Below are positions 7,669-13,908 of a stretch of 25,530 nt of DNA, piece after piece; within the stretch, counting starts at the first letter, position 1, and every line of letters begins with the position of its first letter. The position numbers were made by a program, and so were the translations under genes. This stretch comes from Nitrospira sp. UBA5698. Its GTDB lineage: Bacteria > Nitrospirota > Nitrospiria > Nitrospirales > Nitrospiraceae. The stretch covers positions 1 to 25,530 of the forward strand of contig DIHK01000002.1 in assembly GCA_002420115.1 (NCBI GenBank), given 5' to 3'. The notes beneath the pieces were generated by a model. That model ran no database searches. It had not been told where the DNA came from and saw only the letters and a program-made list of their open reading frames with translations.

Positions 7669-8169
7669 TCAATGACCATGCGAGCTTTGTCTCGCTGCCT
7701 CGATGGTGGCGACGTCGATCTTGTGCATGGTCATCATCGCATCGAACGCTCGTTTGGCCTCCTCGCCGCCTGCCGCCATCGCCTCAATCAGTACGCGCGG
7801 CGTGATCTGCCAGGAAACGCCCCACTTGTCCTTGCACCAGCCACACTCACTTTCCTGGCCGCCATTCCCCACAATGGCGTTCCAGTAGCGGTCAGTCTCC
7901 TCCTGGTCGTCGGTCGCGATCTGGAACGAGAAGGCTTCATTGTGCTTGAAGGCGGGACCGCCATTGAGGCCGATACAGGGGATCCCAGCGACGGTGAAGT
8001 CCACCATTAGTACCTCGCCCGCCTTGGTGGAGGGGTTATCGCTCGGGGCACGGTGGATCTTACCCACGGTGCTGTTTGGAAAGGTCGCCGCGTAGAAACG
8101 CGCGGCCTCTTCGGCATCGGTGTCATACCACAGACAGATCGTATTTTTCGCGATCGTCTTTTGGACCAT
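7669..8169 (-). CDS. PhnB-like VOC-superfamily protein (3-dmu-9_3-mt domain)
   Basis: The protein has 166 residues; GGAAGGAAG lies upstream of the ATG at 8169. It starts with the family pattern NTICLWYDTDAEEAARFYAATFPNS, then VDFTVAGIPCIGLNGGP, EAFSFQIATDDQEETDRYWN, and the strongly conserved CGWCKDKWGVSWQITP. These identify the PF06983 (PhnB / so-called 3-demethylubiquinone methyltransferase) branch of the vicinal-oxygen-chelate fold. Despite the domain name such proteins are not proven methyltransferases. It is the last gene of a tight run 9085-8639, 8625-8197, 8169-7669, which begins downstream of an ECF-type promoter motif at 9161-9190. Control by the ECF42 sigma factor at 13909-15162 is inferred. 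Confidence 0.93.
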   Translation of the reverse strand: MVQKTIAKNTICLWYDTDAEEAARFYAATFPNSTVGKIHRAPSDNPSTKAGEVLMVDFTVAGIPCIGLNGGPAFKHNEAFSFQIATDDQEETDRYWNAIVGNGGQESECGWCKDKWGVSWQITPRVLIEAMAAGGEEAKRAFDAMMTMHKIDVATIEAARQSSHGH

Positions 8170-8196
8170 GTCGTCTTCCTTCCTGTTGCACAGGCG

Positions 8197-8580
8197 CTAC
8201 TTGTTCGTTTTGTCTGTTTCTGCTGAGTTCTCCTTCACCCTAAACTTCACGATCAGTTCGATCAAGGTATAGGGAATGGGTTGGTCAAGCGGGAACTTGG
8301 CCGTTCCCTTCCCACTGAGATATGGCGAGAGCGCTTTCTGAAATTGTTTCCGAACAGTCGTCGTCATTGGATAGATGCTGACATGTGCTTTAAACCCGCC
8401 AAAGTAGATCAATGGGCCGTTGAGTTTTACCGCTGGGATCCCATAGCTGATTGTTTCTTTCGCACCAGGTGCCGCCCGCTTGATCGTCGTCCGCATCTTC
8501 CGGAGACAAACCTGGACAGTATCAGGAAACCCGGCGATGTAGGCGTCTACTGTCTTGGGCACAGCTCGTTGTACATCCAT
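8197..8580 (-). CDS. DUF1801-domain (YdhG-like) protein
   Basis: From the ATG at 8580 the protein has 127 residues and begins MDVQRAVPKTVDAYIAGFP, the normal N terminus of DUF1801 proteins. An upstream in-frame ATG at 8625, with GGAAG five bases before it, adds 15 non-conserved residues and is the alternative; it would leave only 13 nt to the preceding gene. Family landmarks are the KMRTTIKRAAPGAKETISYG helix-turn, IPAVKLNGPLIYFGGFKAHVSIYP and PYLSGKGTAKFPLDQPIP. DUF1801 has a YdhG-like alpha/beta fold with no known reaction. It sits between an SRPBCC gene and a PhnB-like gene in one operon, a company typical of ECF41/ECF42-associated small stress proteins. Confidence 0.9.
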   Translation of the reverse strand: MDVQRAVPKTVDAYIAGFPDTVQVCLRKMRTTIKRAAPGAKETISYGIPAVKLNGPLIYFGGFKAHVSIYPMTTTVRKQFQKALSPYLSGKGTAKFPLDQPIPYTLIELIVKFRVKENSAETDKTNK

Positions 8581-8638
8581 CGAGTGTACTCCACGAGAGA
8601 GCGTTCCTCGAGCTGAGAGGTTCATCGCCGCTTCCGAG

Positions 8639-9085
8639 TTACTCCGGAATCTCGGCTTCGACGAGCTTCCCTAGCAGGATCAACGATTCCTGCCAACCAA
8701 GGTAGCAGGCCTCAGGAGGAATGACCGCAGGCACATGCTCTTGCACGATGGTCGCCTCCGTTCCACACGATACCTGTGTCAGAGTTACGGTCACGTGCAT
8801 GTCACCCGGAAGGTTTGGGTCATCAAACGCATCGGTGTAGCGGAGCCGTTGATGCGGTACGAGTTCAAGGTACTTGCCGCCGAATGAGTGGCTCTTGCCT
8901 GTTGTGAAATTGGTGAACGACATTCTGAACGTTCCTCCGACCCTTGCATCCATGTGGTGTACCTTGCCCGTAAAGCCATTGGGCGGTAACCATTTTGCCA
9001 TAGCATCGGCATCGAGGAATGCGCGATAGATGCGTTCAGGCGTTGCGCGAAACACATGGTGGAGGCGAATGGTATTGGTGGTCAT
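8639..9085 (-). CDS. SRPBCC (AHSA1-like) domain protein
   Basis: The protein has 148 residues, with AGGGGA about 8 nt before the ATG at 9085. It reads as a single START/Bet v 1-like SRPBCC domain of the AHSA1 type: HHVFRATPERIYRAFLDADAMAKWLPPNGF at the N terminus, then GGTFRMSFTNF, GGKYLELVPHQRLRYTDAF, and a C-terminal helix CYLGWQESLILLGKLVEAEIP. The fold binds hydrophobic ligands; no ligand can be named. There is no signal peptide, so it is cytoplasmic. It is the first gene of a three-gene minus-strand operon with the DUF1801 and PhnB-like genes. The ECF-type promoter motif at 9161-9190 lies about 75 nt upstream. Confidence 0.93.
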   Translation of the reverse strand: MTTNTIRLHHVFRATPERIYRAFLDADAMAKWLPPNGFTGKVHHMDARVGGTFRMSFTNFTTGKSHSFGGKYLELVPHQRLRYTDAFDDPNLPGDMHVTVTLTQVSCGTEATIVQEHVPAVIPPEACYLGWQESLILLGKLVEAEIPE

Positions 9086-9160
9086 TATCGTTTCCCCTTT
9101 GTATGGTCGTAAACCTTTTCGGTGGCTTTATTTCGTCATGTGCGTAATCCGACTCTACCT

Positions 9161-9190
9161 GTTAGTCGAAGGAACTTGTGAAAATCGACA
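9161..9190 (-). promoter_or_regulatory. ECF42-type promoter motif, site D
   Basis: On the minus strand TGTCGA (9190-9185) is followed after 16 nt by CGACTAAC (9168-9161). The flank reads GCTGTCGATTTT, as in sites B and C. It lies in the gap upstream of the SRPBCC-DUF1801-PhnB operon and would give a leader of about 70 nt. The published ECF42 preference is TGTCGA at -35 and CGA/TC at -10; assignment to the local sigma factor is inferred. Confidence 0.72.
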
Positions 9191-9231
9191 GCCTCAGGTC
9201 AGGGATCAGATGACGAGATCCGGCTCCCTGT

Positions 9232-9492
9232 TTACCCACCGCTCAGTGCGCAGACGATATAGACGTCATCGTCGTCGTGCAGCGGTTCGGCCAGGTAAAA
9301 CGTCTGTCTGTCATTGATGAATATTCTGATATGGGGACGAATGGCGTCTTGCTCGGTAATGATCCGAAAGCGGATTCCGGGGAATCGCTGGTCTAGTGCA
9401 GTCAGCACGTTGGCCAGCGTGGCCCCACCCAGTTCGACCTCGCTCTGTTGCTCGGTGTAGGAGCGGAGAGCCCCTGGGATGTGAATTCTCAT
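9232..9492 (-). CDS. MoaD/ThiS-family ubiquitin-fold protein ending in Gly-Gly
   Basis: The protein has 86 residues: MRIHIPGALRSYTEQQSEVE at the N terminus, TLANVLTALDQRFPGIRFRI in the middle helix, IRIFINDRQTF, then DDDDVYIVCALSGG. This is the beta-grasp pattern of MoaD/ThiS sulfur carriers, including the free C-terminal Gly-Gly needed for adenylation and thiocarboxylation by an E1-like enzyme. Its ATG overlaps the stop of the BNR-repeat gene by 4 bp (ATGA), so the two are translationally coupled. No moaE, moeB, thiF or other cofactor gene is nearby, so a role outside molybdopterin or thiamine synthesis is likely. The partner may be the beta-propeller protein. Confidence 0.92.
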   Translation of the reverse strand: MRIHIPGALRSYTEQQSEVELGGATLANVLTALDQRFPGIRFRIITEQDAIRPHIRIFINDRQTFYLAEPLHDDDDVYIVCALSGG

Positions 9493-10646
9493 CGCCCGAG
9501 GCCCGCCGTCTCGACCGAATAAATCTCAGGCAGATGTCTGGCGATGCACGTCCATGTGGATCCCTCGTTGCGACTGGCCCAAATCTCTCCTTGAGTCGTT
9601 CCTACATAGAGACCGACCAGGTCGTGGGTATCGTGAGTCATGGCCTGCCGTTTCACGGTCCACCAGGCGTTCGAGCGGGGCAAGCCCTTGTCTTGCCGAA
9701 TCCACCTGGTGCCGCCGTTGCGGGTGACATAGGCTGCTGGTTTTCCCTCGGGGCTTACGCGTGGCCAGACGGTTGTGCCGTCCATCGGAAAGACCCAGGC
9801 CGTATCGGCATTGCGTGGATGAACGACCATGGGAAACCCGATATCGCCGACCTTCTTTGGCATGGTCTTTCCGATTCGCACCCATTCGGTAGAAGGACGG
9901 TCGATTCGATAGATGCCGCAGTGGTTTTGCTGATAGAGCCGGTCAGGATTGCTGGGACAGAGCCGGATGCAGTGCGGATCGTGATAGGTAACGACGGACG
10001 CATCAAACCCTTCGACCGTCTCCATCCCTTTGATGAGGGGCGCGAAGGTCTTGCCGCCGTCGATCGATTCGTGGATGCCGCCGCCGGACATGCCAAAATA
10101 CAGGTGCTTGGGGTCGCGCGGGTCTACGATGATCGAGTGCAACTTTGGGCCATCCGGTGTGCCGTCCTGCACGCTGCCCATCCATCCGATGTACTGGGGA
10201 TCGTCGTTGATAGAGGAAAACGGTTCCCACGTTGCACCGCCGTCGTCCGATCGGAAGAGCCCCTGCGGCGAGGTGCCGGCATACCATGAGCCTGGCTCGT
10301 TTGCGTGGCAGGGAGTGAGCCAGAAGACATGTCCAACGGTGCGTCCCTTCTCACCTTCCGGAAGTTTGCGGAAGGTCGGTGGTGCGGTGGATTCTTTCCA
10401 GGTCTTGCCTCTATCAGTGGACCGAAAAATGGTCGGGCCCAAGTGTCCGGTGCTGGCGGCCATCAGGATCGTGCGCTTGTCTCGTGGATCGCAGACCATA
10501 TGATGGATGATATGACCGAGATAGATCGGCGTAGATAATTTCCAGGTTCGCCTGGTGCGATCGCTCCTGAGGATGAAGGCCCCCTTCCGCGTACCGATGA
10601 ACAAGGTCACAGTACCGCTGGTGATCACATTGGTTGAAGATGGCAT
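9489..10646 (-). CDS. BNR/Asp-box beta-propeller (sialidase-like) protein
   Basis: The protein has 385 residues. Several Asp-box type turns are visible: STDRGKTWK, SDDGGATWE, SIDGGKTF, TRNGGTRW and SRNEGSTW. Each marks one blade of a sialidase/vertical-sensor-like beta-propeller. Other blade edges read VCDPRDKRTILMAAS, VDPRDPKHLYFGMSG and YVGTTQGEIWAS. There is no signal peptide or lipobox, so it appears cytoplasmic, unlike true sialidases, and I see no sialidase Arg-triad signature, so hydrolase activity should not be assumed. The GGAGG before the ATG at 10646 is 11 nt away, which is long. The gene is 31 nt downstream of the DUF1428 gene and overlaps the MoaD-like gene by 4 bp, so it probably belongs to the unit starting at site C. 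Confidence 0.92.
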   Translation of the reverse strand: MPSSTNVITSGTVTLFIGTRKGAFILRSDRTRRTWKLSTPIYLGHIIHHMVCDPRDKRTILMAASTGHLGPTIFRSTDRGKTWKESTAPPTFRKLPEGEKGRTVGHVFWLTPCHANEPGSWYAGTSPQGLFRSDDGGATWEPFSSINDDPQYIGWMGSVQDGTPDGPKLHSIIVDPRDPKHLYFGMSGGGIHESIDGGKTFAPLIKGMETVEGFDASVVTYHDPHCIRLCPSNPDRLYQQNHCGIYRIDRPSTEWVRIGKTMPKKVGDIGFPMVVHPRNADTAWVFPMDGTTVWPRVSPEGKPAAYVTRNGGTRWIRQDKGLPRSNAWWTVKRQAMTHDTHDLVGLYVGTTQGEIWASRNEGSTWTCIARHLPEIYSVETAGLGR

Positions 10647-10677
10647 ACCCGGCCTCCGTCAAATGATGATCATTTGT

Positions 10678-11037
10678 CTATATGCTGACTAACACACTAA
10701 ATCCACCGAAGCTCATGCGCTTCATATCGAACGGCATCGACTTCGCGTCGCAAATGCCGTTCATGCGTGGGTCCTTTATCACTTTGTCGTTGACCCTGTT
10801 GCGGTGGGCGCGTGACTTGTAGACGATCCAGGAGAACACGACGGTTTCTCCCGCTTTAAGGTTAGCCAAACGCGGAAACGGGAGGCCCATCTTCACGTTG
10901 AGATCGTCACCGACACATTCGCGATATTCCAGCGCGCCGTGCTCCCTCAAAATCTTGCCTGCCTTCTGGGCCATCGTAAAATACGCCTTAAGGTTCTTCT
11001 TTGGTACGGGTAACACGAATCCATCGATGTGCCGCAT
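10678..11037 (-). CDS. DUF1428-family dimeric alpha/beta-barrel protein
   Basis: The protein has 119 residues from the ATG at 11037, with AAGGAG six bases upstream; the longer open frame upstream is out-of-frame overlap with the SRPBCC gene. The sequence runs MRHIDGFVLPVPKKNLKAYF, MAQKAGKILREHGALEYREC, then VVFSWIVYKSRAHRNRVNDK and KSMPFDMKRMSFGGFSVLV. This is the DUF1428 pattern, a ferredoxin-like dimeric barrel related to YciI and ABM-type proteins, of unknown function. It is 14 nt downstream of the SRPBCC gene at 11052-11579 and 31 nt upstream of the BNR gene, thus in one operon with both. Confidence 0.93.
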   Translation of the reverse strand: MRHIDGFVLPVPKKNLKAYFTMAQKAGKILREHGALEYRECVGDDLNVKMGLPFPRLANLKAGETVVFSWIVYKSRAHRNRVNDKVIKDPRMNGICDAKSMPFDMKRMSFGGFSVLVSI

Positions 11038-11051
11038 GGGATGCTCCTTAT

Positions 11052-11579
11052 CTACCTCTCGGCCACCGTTTTGAGCGCAGCCAAACCGGCCTCGAAATCC
11101 TTGCCGATCATCTGGTCGCAATCGACAAACACACTCATGAGTTTCATCAGGTATCCCTGTGGACCGAACATCGCCCAGGTTACACGGGTACCGTCGTCTG
11201 TGTGTTCGAGCGTGAACTCGGCGGTGTTGTGGGCTTCGAATGGTTTCAGAAAATTGAGCGAGAAGGTGATTTTGGACAGCGGGATGGAGTCGGTGATTTC
11301 CATACGGCCCGTACCCACATCGCTGTTGCCGTCCCATGCCACGGCAGCCCCTTTGCCGTGGGTCGGCCCGCTCACCGTCTTTTTCATCGCCGGGTCCATC
11401 TTCTCCCATGGTGACCAGGCGGGCCAATTGGCCAGCGTGTCGATGTGCGGGAAAATTGTTTCGGGGGAGGCGTAAATATGAGTGGACCGTTGAACTCGAA
11501 ACGTCTCGGGTTTCGTAGTGGCATAGGCGAGTACTGCGGCGAGTGCGATGGCTATCAGGCTGATGACAGTTTTCAACAT
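11052..11579 (-). CDS. Membrane-anchored SRPBCC (polyketide-cyclase-like) protein
   Basis: The protein has 175 residues from the ATG at 11579 (AAGGGA seven bases upstream). Residues 2-20 (LKTVISLIAIALAAVLAYA) form one hydrophobic segment, a membrane anchor or uncleaved signal. The rest is an SRPBCC domain of the polyketide cyclase 2 type: RSTHIYASPETIFPHIDTL, WPAWSPWEKMDPAMKK, GTGRMEITDSIPLSKITF and VTWAMFGPQGYLMKLMSVF. Such proteins are common next to ECF-regulated VOC and YciI genes. It is the first gene of a unit with DUF1428, BNR and MoaD-like genes. The ECF-type motif at 11637-11667 lies about 58 nt upstream. Confidence 0.93.
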   Translation of the reverse strand: MLKTVISLIAIALAAVLAYATTKPETFRVQRSTHIYASPETIFPHIDTLANWPAWSPWEKMDPAMKKTVSGPTHGKGAAVAWDGNSDVGTGRMEITDSIPLSKITFSLNFLKPFEAHNTAEFTLEHTDDGTRVTWAMFGPQGYLMKLMSVFVDCDQMIGKDFEAGLAALKTVAER

Positions 11580-11636
11580 GGTGGTTCCCTTCTGCTTTGG
11601 ATTGGAAAGGGGGGGCTTCACGGTTTGCCTGTACTC

Positions 11637-11667
11637 TATAGTCGAACAAGCTCGCTCCAAATCGACA
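11637..11667 (-). promoter_or_regulatory. ECF42-type promoter motif, site C
   Basis: Minus-strand TGTCGA (11667-11662) is followed after 17 nt by CGACTATA (11644-11637). The -35 flank CTGTCGATTT is identical in site B. It lies in the gap between the YciI gene and the SRPBCC gene, upstream of the SRPBCC-DUF1428-BNR-MoaD unit, and predicts a leader of about 50 nt. The spacer is one base longer than at the other three sites. Confidence 0.68.
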
Positions 11668-11672
11668 GATGC

Positions 11673-12038
11673 CTATTCTCCCGGTAATCCACTGACTTCT
11701 CGCACCGGCCGGACCTCGACGGTTCCAATCCTTGCGCCGGGGACGCGGCTTGCGACGGCGACTGCCTCGTCCCGGTCGCGGGCATCGATCAGGAAGTATC
11801 CGGCGAGCTGTTCTTTCGTCTCCATGAACGGACCGTCGGTTATTATTGGTTTGCCGTCCCGCACTCGGACAATGGTTTCTGTTGCCTCAGGCTGTAACGG
11901 GGAGGCATGGACATACTGACCGTTGCTGTCGAGTTGGTGGCAGAGCCGAATAGACTCGGTGAGCATGTCTTCCCTGGTACCTTCGGGGATCTTGTTGAAG
12001 GCTTCTTCGTTGTGATGAACCAACAGCAGATACTTCAT
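11673..12038 (-). CDS. DGPF/YciI-like protein (YCII-related), copy A
   Basis: The protein has 121 residues from the ATG at 12038, with GGAGGT seven bases upstream. It begins MKYLLLVHHNEEAF and carries the DGPF motif (residues 68-71) in ITDGPFMETKEQLAGYFLID, ending VPGARIGTVEVRPVRE. These are the hallmarks of the DGPF branch of the YCII-related family (PF03795), a dimeric ferredoxin-like fold of unknown role. DGPF proteins are the typical genomic partners of ECF42 sigma factors. This copy is 3 kb from the sigma gene, but has its own ECF-type motif at 12060-12089, only about 20 nt before the start codon. Confidence 0.95.
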   Translation of the reverse strand: MKYLLLVHHNEEAFNKIPEGTREDMLTESIRLCHQLDSNGQYVHASPLQPEATETIVRVRDGKPIITDGPFMETKEQLAGYFLIDARDRDEAVAVASRVPGARIGTVEVRPVREVSGLPGE

Positions 12039-12059
12039 GAGGCACCTCCCGTGACATAG

Positions 12060-12089
12060 GATAGTGGTCGGCAGAGGCTGAAATCGACA
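12060..12089 (-). promoter_or_regulatory. ECF42-type promoter motif, site B
   Basis: Minus-strand TGTCGA (12089-12084), 16 nt, then CCACTATC (12067-12060). The flank CCTGTCG is shared with site A and CTGTCGATTT with site C. The predicted start of transcription lies about 15 nt before the YciI copy A start codon, leaving room for the Shine-Dalgarno only. Confidence 0.72.
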
Positions 12090-12174
12090 GGTAGTCGCCA
12101 CATCTGACGGGGATGGACGTTATGGGAGATCCCGGTTGCAACATCGTGACGGCGTATCTCCTAGCAACAAGACG

Positions 12175-12203
12175 TTGACATCAATATGAGCACTCGATAT
12201 GCT
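12175..12203 (+). promoter_or_regulatory. Sigma-70-type promoter of vapBC
   Basis: TTGACA (12175-12180), a 17-nt spacer and TATGCT (12198-12203) make a strong housekeeping promoter. Transcription should start near 12210, one base before the antitoxin ATG at 12211, so the mRNA would be leaderless. No Shine-Dalgarno is visible before that ATG. Confidence 0.7.
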
Positions 12204-12210
12204 TTGATGC

Positions 12211-12468
12211 ATGAGAACAACGATTAACCTCCCTGACGACCTCATGACGCAGATCAAGAAGCTGGCGGCCTCGACCCACTCGACGGTGACCGCGTTGATT
12301 GAGGAAACGTTGCGCGAGGCGCTTGCACGGCGCCGTCGTGCCGGACGGCGGGCGCCCATGAAATTGACGACGTATGGCAAACAGGGACTTCTTCCGGGAG
12401 TTGATATCGATGACACCGCTTCGCTGCTCGATGTAATGGAGTCATCTCGTGATCCTTCCCGACGTTAA
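12211..12468 (+). CDS. vapB: Ribbon-helix-helix antitoxin (VapB-like)
   Basis: The protein has 85 residues. MRTTINLPDDLMTQIKKLAASTHSTVTALIEETLREAL is a ribbon-helix-helix DNA-binding domain: beta strand at 2-7, helices at about 9-20 and 25-40. The basic linker RRRRAGRRAP follows, and the C-terminal tail (KLTTYGKQGLLPGVDIDDTA) is the part that usually wraps the toxin. It overlaps the downstream PIN toxin gene by 20 bp. Antitoxins of this kind bind their own promoter as a complex with the toxin; the promoter is 12175-12203. The ATG has no Shine-Dalgarno and appears to be at the 5' end of the mRNA. Confidence 0.92.
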   Translation: MRTTINLPDDLMTQIKKLAASTHSTVTALIEETLREALARRRRAGRRAPMKLTTYGKQGLLPGVDIDDTASLLDVMESSRDPSRR

Positions 12469-12877
12469 TGTGCTGGTCTACGCGCACCGGCAGGACTCGG
12501 TTCGCCATTTGGATTACCGAGATTGGTTAACCCGGACTCTCGCATCGGATACGGCTTTCGGAATCTCAGACCTGGTGCTGAGTGGGTTTCTACGAGTGGT
12601 GACCCATCCGCGGGTTTTCGGGGATCCGACACCGCTGGGCCTTGCTATGGAGTACGCAGCTTCAGTGCGCAACCATCCTAATGCGGTGAGCTTGGCGCCC
12701 GGCGATCGCCATTGGGAAATCTTTCAACGGTTGTGCCAAGAGGTAAACGCAAGGGGGAATCTCATCGCCGATGCTTATTTGGCTGCTCTCGCAATTGAAA
12801 CCGGCGCAGAGTGGATTACAACGGACAGAGACTATGCACGGTTTTCAGGTTTGCGATGGAGACATCCACTCAGCTGA
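12449..12877 (+). CDS. vapC: VapC-type PIN-domain toxin ribonuclease
   Basis: The protein has 142 residues and starts with GTG at 12449, seven bases after GGAG and inside the antitoxin gene. It is a PIN domain of the VapC kind: MILPDVNVLVYAHR gives the first catalytic Asp5, SDLVLSGFLRVVTHPRVF the second conserved region (Asp41), and GNLIADAYLAALAIETGAEW plus ITTDRDYARF give Asp108 and Asp126/128. Four acidic residues normally bind Mg2+ and cut RNA, often tRNA or the sarcin-ricin loop; the target here is unknown. It pairs with the RHH antitoxin upstream. All expected catalytic acids are present, so it looks active. Confidence 0.94.
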   Translation: MILPDVNVLVYAHRQDSVRHLDYRDWLTRTLASDTAFGISDLVLSGFLRVVTHPRVFGDPTPLGLAMEYAASVRNHPNAVSLAPGDRHWEIFQRLCQEVNARGNLIADAYLAALAIETGAEWITTDRDYARFSGLRWRHPLS

Positions 12878-13009
12878 CCCACAAGCGGCGCAAGCCCGTA
12901 TCGATACAGGCTTATATCGTGCGCTTCAATCAGTCGATTCATTCAGTCGCTTCTCTGGAACCCGGCGGTCCAGTTTCTGCTGTCTGAGAACAAAGGCTCG
13001 TTCCTCTCT

Positions 13010-13405
13010 CTATGGTGCGTAGGGCTCATGCACGGTCCGTTGTGAAATCCACCAGATGTTTCCGTGTGGATCTCTCACGCCCCCTTGCCGATCGCCATAC
13101 GGCATGTCGTCGACTTCCATCTCAAGGGTTGCCCCATGCTTGAGCGCACGTTGTAAGGACGTATCGGCATCTTCGACATACAGATAATAGGCAGCTGCCA
13201 TGGGTGTGTACCGTTGCGTGGCTTCGCTCACCATGACGGTCGACGTGCCAAGTGTGACTTGGACATTTTGAATCAGCCCGTTCGGTCGCATGGTTCGGCA
13301 GGTCTCAGTACCGCCAAGACCATGCACGAGGAAGCGCACAAAACTTTCTGCGTCAGTCACAAAGAAGTATGGGGTTACCGTATTGAAGCCGGGAGGGATA
13401 TACAT
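13010..13405 (-). CDS. VOC-family (glyoxalase/PhnB-like) protein
   Basis: The protein has 131 residues, with AGAGG six bases before the ATG at 13405. The sequence MYIPPGFNTVTPYFFVTDAESFVRFL, VMVSEATQRYTPMAAAYYLYV, and YGDRQGGVRDPHGNIWWISQ is a typical PhnB-like vicinal-oxygen-chelate domain with two beta-alpha-beta-beta-beta modules. Substrate and metal use are not predictable. It stands alone, convergent with vapC. Unlike the other VOC and YciI genes here I could not find an ECF-type motif upstream of it. Confidence 0.93.
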   Translation of the reverse strand: MYIPPGFNTVTPYFFVTDAESFVRFLVHGLGGTETCRTMRPNGLIQNVQVTLGTSTVMVSEATQRYTPMAAAYYLYVEDADTSLQRALKHGATLEMEVDDMPYGDRQGGVRDPHGNIWWISQRTVHEPYAP

Positions 13406-13592
13406 ATTAGACCTCTTACGTGAATGGGGAATGTGTGATGCGGACGAACTAGTCTAGCGGAAACGATGTAGATTGCAATTACCCGTGACCGGGTCGTGGA
13501 CTTCGGATGGGTGTTGGGTTTACACCGATTGCGGTGTGATGGTCTGAAGGAAGTGAAATCATTCCGAATCTCTCAAACCAAGGAGCCCCCAT

Positions 13593-13898
13593 ATGTATGA
13601 TCTGAATAATATCAAGAAACTGTCCACGCTTGGCGCTGGCGCGAGTGAAGCGTGGAAGAGTTTTGTTGCGTTCGACAAGGCCGCACTGGCCGACGGTGTC
13701 ATTCCGAAGAAGTACAAGGAGTTGATGGCTATTGCGGTGGCACTGACCACGCAATGTCCCTATTGCATCGACATTCATGTCGACGCGGCTCGAAAGGCAG
13801 GAGTGACTGAAGAGGAACTGGCTGAGACGGCCTTTGTGGCGGCCGCGCTTCGTGCAGGAGCAGCCGTCACCCATGCGACCCATCTCCTGAAAGAGTGA
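13593..13898 (+). CDS. AhpD-like carboxymuconolactone decarboxylase-family protein
   Basis: The protein has 101 residues, with AAGGAG seven bases before the ATG. The complete AhpD active-site pattern is present: Glu43, then CPYCIDIH with Cys55, Cys58 and His62, at the same spacing as Glu118, Cys130, Cys133 and His137 of mycobacterial AhpD. This argues for a disulfide-relay alkylhydroperoxidase rather than a true decarboxylase. The remaining sequence (AARKAGVTEEELAETAFVAAALRAGAAVTHATHLL) is the usual helical scaffold. It converges on the ECF sigma gene with only 10 nt between the stop codons. Genes of this family are known partners of ECF41 sigma factors, but no ECF-type motif is visible upstream here. 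Confidence 0.93.
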   Translation: MYDLNNIKKLSTLGAGASEAWKSFVAFDKAALADGVIPKKYKELMAIAVALTTQCPYCIDIHVDAARKAGVTEEELAETAFVAAALRAGAAVTHATHLLKE

Positions 13899-13908
13899 CA
13901 AACCTCGT

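Noticed and set aside
9396..10289. Plus-strand 297-codon open frame
   Set aside because: It is the antisense shadow of the BNR beta-propeller gene, whose Asp-box repeats are clear on the minus strand.
11041..11649. Upstream extension of the DUF1428 frame to 323 codons
   Set aside because: The extension overlaps the SRPBCC gene in another frame, and the DUF1428 domain starts exactly at the ATG with a good Shine-Dalgarno at 11037.
13406..13592. ECF-type motif upstream of the VOC gene at 13010 and the AhpD-like gene
   Set aside because: I looked for TGTCGW with a CSACTAWM block at 16-17 nt on both strands and found none, so these genes are not included in the proposed regulon.
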